Origin: an uncultured Collinsella sp.
GTDB lineage: Bacteria; Actinomycetota; Coriobacteriia; Coriobacteriales; Coriobacteriaceae
Assembly: GCA_934654765.1 (NCBI GenBank)
Contig: CAKUGX010000008.1
Location: forward strand, 1-34,059
Reading direction: 5' to 3'
Length of the DNA stretch: 34,059 bases
Shown: positions 31,871-34,059 of the stretch, one piece after another
Layout of the letters: every line of letters starts with the position of its first letter
How positions within the stretch are numbered: position 1 is the stretch's first letter
Position numbers and translations under genes: made by a program
The notes under the pieces: generated by a model
What the model was told of the DNA's origin: nothing
What the model saw: only the letters and a program-made list of their open reading frames with translations
The model's database searches: none

Positions 31871-33514
31871 TCACGCCCTATAGAACACGTTGTCGGCAAA
31901 GAAGTCGGCCGGGGACTCCACGCAGGCAATCTCGCCGTCAAACATCATGGCGACGTCGTCGGCTACCTGCTCGGCAAAGTCCAGGTCGTGCGTCGCCATG
32001 ACGACGGTGCCGCCAGCCTGCGCATGGTCGCGCAGGGCGCGGGCGATGATGCGGCGGCTGGCCAGGTCCAAACCCTTGGTGGGCTCATCGAGCAATAGCA
32101 GTTCGGGGCCGATCAACAGCAGCTTTGCCAACGCAAGCAGCTGGCGCTGTCCGCCCGAGAGGTCGTAGGGGTGGCGCGTCTCCAGGCCGTCCAATCCCAG
32201 TTGCGCCGCACGCTCCCGCGCCATATCCTCGCCGTACCCGCAGGTCGAAGCCCATTCCATCAGCTCGTCGCGCACCGTCTCGGCAACCAACAACGCCTTG
32301 GGATTCTGAGGCAGCAGCGCCGCCGATGCCGCCCCACGCACCATGCGCCCACGCTGCAGCTTGGCGGTCTTCGCCAGCACCGAAAGCATTGTCGACTTGC
32401 CGCAGCCGTTACCGCCAACAACCGCATGCACCGCGCCAGCCGAAAACGACGCATCGAGCCCGCGCAGCACCCAACCGCCCGCGCGATCGTAGCGAAACCA
32501 GCTCCCTGCCAGGGTGGTAGCCGACCCAGCGTGCATTTTTTGGAGTATTCTGCTTCCATCCGTGCGCGGGAAGGCTTCCGAGCCGTTCTTGAGCGACGTT
32601 TGCGCCACAAATTCGGACGATTTGTCCAATTCCGAACTTTTTTTCGCGCTCGATGCGTCCACGGGCGACTCCAGAGAGCCCAAACTGTCCTCACGCCTGC
32701 TGAATACTCCTGTTTTTGCACATCGGATGGCACCCCACCCCAACATGTCATCGGAAAACAGCGATTCTCGGCGTCCCAAAGAAGCCATATCCGCCACCTC
32801 GCGCACGCGGCCGCCCTCAATCCGGTACGCACACGTCGCATACTCGAGCATCGGCCGCGGCTGATGCGTCGCCACAACAACCGTGCAGCCCAGCTCGCGG
32901 TTCACGCGAAACAGCGCGTGCAGGAAATTCTTCTCCGCGACCGGATCAAGCTGAGACGTGGGCTCGTCGAGCAGCAGCACGCGCGGGCGTAGCGTCAGAA
33001 CGGCCGCCAACGACAGCAACTGTTTGCGACCACCCGAAAGCGTGTCAGTATCGCGGTGAAGCCAATCCTCCAGCCCAAAGAAATAGCTGGTCTCAGCTAC
33101 GCGACGGCGCATCTCGTCGCGCGACACACCCAGATTCTCTAGGCCAAACGCCATCTCGTGCCACACGGTTTCGCACACGATCTGGTTCTCGGGATCCTGA
33201 AACACGTAGCCCACGCGCTCCGCAGACGCGCGCACGTCCATGTCGGCAACGTCTTCGCCCAGCACACGCAGCTCGCCGGCGAGCTCGCCCGCCGGCGCTA
33301 TCTCGGGCTTGAGCAGCGACAGCAGCGTCGACTTGCCCGAACCGGTACCGCCAACAAGCAACGCAAGCGCACCTTGGGAAACACGCCAATCAAGTCCCTC
33401 GAGCACCGGTGCCTCGGCCCCGGGATAGGCAAAACTAAGGCCTCGCACCTCAATCGCCGGCGCGGGCGAGCCATATGCCACACCCGCCGCCGAGCTCCTA
33501 TCAAACCGAGCCAT
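31871..33514 (-). CDS. ECF transporter double ATPase (EcfA1-EcfA2 fusion)
   Basis: A 547-residue protein carrying both ATP-binding subunits. First NBD (about 20-240): Walker A GGTGSGKST, FQDPENQ Q-loop, LSGGRKQ, LLLDEPTSQLDP. Second NBD (about 330-545): GGNGCGKST, LPQNPKALL, LSGGQRQ, LLLDEPTKGLD, ATHDLDF. Such two-in-one ATPases are known in actinobacterial ECF systems. The linker (about 265-329) is Ser/Lys-rich, unlike either NBD, and is encoded by a palindromic element (32531-32721). ATG at 33514 overlaps the EcfT stop (TGATG). It couples ATP hydrolysis to S-component toppling through EcfT. Confidence 0.92.
   Translation of the reverse strand: MARFDRSSAAGVAYGSPAPAIEVRGLSFAYPGAEAPVLEGLDWRVSQGALALLVGGTGSGKSTLLSLLKPEIAPAGELAGELRVLGEDVADMDVRASAERVGYVFQDPENQIVCETVWHEMAFGLENLGVSRDEMRRRVAETSYFFGLEDWLHRDTDTLSGGRKQLLSLAAVLTLRPRVLLLDEPTSQLDPVAEKNFLHALFRVNRELGCTVVVATHQPRPMLEYATCAYRIEGGRVREVADMASLGRRESLFSDDMLGWGAIRCAKTGVFSRREDSLGSLESPVDASSAKKSSELDKSSEFVAQTSLKNGSEAFPRTDGSRILQKMHAGSATTLAGSWFRYDRAGGWVLRGLDASFSAGAVHAVVGGNGCGKSTMLSVLAKTAKLQRGRMVRGAASAALLPQNPKALLVAETVRDELMEWASTCGYGEDMARERAAQLGLDGLETRHPYDLSGGQRQLLALAKLLLIGPELLLLDEPTKGLDLASRRIIARALRDHAQAGGTVVMATHDLDFAEQVADDVAMMFDGEIACVESPADFFADNVFYRA
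32531..32721. repeat. Palindromic element inserted in frame in the double-ATPase linker
   Basis: 23-bp ends at 32531-32553 and 32699-32721 are inverted copies (both read GTGCA, an A- or T-run, GGAGTATTC, one variable base, GC). Inside is a second palindrome around TTCGGA/TCCGAA near 32610-32632. The 191-bp block contains no stop in the ATPase frame and encodes the hydrophilic linker. Confidence 0.6.
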
Positions 33515-34059
33515 CAGCCAAACCTCTTCTCATCAATCGCATGCAACGCGCAAGGCAGCACCATCCAGGCAGCGTACACGACATAGCCCGGCCACGGCGC
33601 CGGCACCGAGAGCTGCGGATAAAACGAATACTGCGTCGTCGCGGTCCACGCCACTGCCGCCGTGGCCACGCCAAACAACGCAAGCCCAACCAGCGCGGCA
33701 ATGTCGCTGCGCCCCAGTCGATACCTCGCATACGTCGTACGACGCGTCGCGGCACCCCACCCGCGCGAGCGCATCGCGTCCGCACGCTCCAGCGAATCTT
33801 CCATGCCCCAGCCCATCAACACGCTCGACGCCCGCAGGCGCGAGCGCACGGGGTCGGCCGGCGCGCGGCCCGGCACGTCAATCGCATCTTGCACCGCCAG
33901 TACCGTGCGGCCGCGGCGCAAAAACTGCGGGATAAGCCGCATGCACATCGAGATCATGAGCGCAATCACCGGTGCGGCATTGCCCAGCAGCGCGAGCACC
34001 TTGTCGTATTCGAGCATCGACGCCGCCGCCTCAAACCACAGCACGCTCGCCACAAACAA
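33514..34059 (-). CDS. ecfT: ECF transporter transmembrane component EcfT (CbiQ-like), N-terminus outside window
   Basis: The visible 181 residues are the C-terminal part. They contain the coupling-helix motif ERADAMRSRGWG (the Ala-Arg-Gly signature that contacts the ATPases) after a cytoplasmic segment, then two TM helices near the C-terminus. The frame is open to the window edge at 34059, so the true start lies beyond it. The stop codon overlaps the ATPase start codon by one base. Confidence 0.87.
   Translation of the reverse strand: MFVASVLWFEAAASMLEYDKVLALLGNAAPVIALMISMCMRLIPQFLRRGRTVLAVQDAIDVPGRAPADPVRSRLRASSVLMGWGMEDSLERADAMRSRGWGAATRRTTYARYRLGRSDIAALVGLALFGVATAAVAWTATTQYSFYPQLSVPAPWPGYVVYAAWMVLPCALHAIDEKRFG

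Overview
The window looks like chromosomal DNA of a high-GC, host-associated actinobacterium, most likely a Coriobacteriia (Collinsella-like) gut anaerobe. This rests on gene content (an Ech-type [NiFe] hydrogenase, a type III pantothenate kinase, an actinobacterial-style two-in-one ECF ATPase, a very large LPXTG adhesin, an old-yellow-enzyme-type enoate reductase) and on codon usage. No rRNA gene is present, so the taxonomy is inference.

Layout. 1-218: cluster of short GGGGAC/GTCCCC repeats. 219-3546 (-): three-gene ABC-2 exporter (ATPase, permease, permease), divergent from a histidine kinase/response regulator pair at 3749-5520 (+) whose kinase seems to be translated from a leaderless mRNA. 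5742-12047 (-): a 2101-residue surface adhesin with a vWA domain, about ten Spy0128/FctA-like isopeptide modules and an LPTTG anchor, behind a promoter region carrying a TGAGACA palindrome. 12516-18175 (-): a complete ech hydrogenase operon in the order A-B, C, D, E, F, with EchA and EchB fused. 18463-18867 (-): orphan double-HTH (IS orfA-like) protein. 19308-21338 (-): OYE/enoate reductase flavoenzyme.

21476-26289 is an accessory stretch around the initiator tRNA and coaX. It holds an AlbA/Schlafen-type ATP-binding regulator broken by one frameshift and flanked by arrays of hairpin repeats, then tRNA-fMet, coaX (+), and an AAA_14/DUF4143 ATPase flanked by two identical 49-bp palindromes. 26384-29666 (-): a degenerate biotin-ligase-like protein, a FolP-FolK fusion with a long disordered insert inside the DHPS domain, and a Sir2 deacylase. 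29802-30620 (+): exonuclease III. 30631-31113: two members of a family of ~160-bp hairpin elements; a third lies at 12287-12441. 31153-34059 (-): an ECF vitamin/metal transporter (S component, fused double ATPase, EcfT truncated by the window edge).

The most unusual signal is the density of unrelated palindromic repeat families in the gaps between genes. In one family (12287, 30693, 30949) the outer arms differ between copies but remain self-complementary around a conserved core. Another palindromic element sits in frame inside the linker of the ECF ATPase gene.
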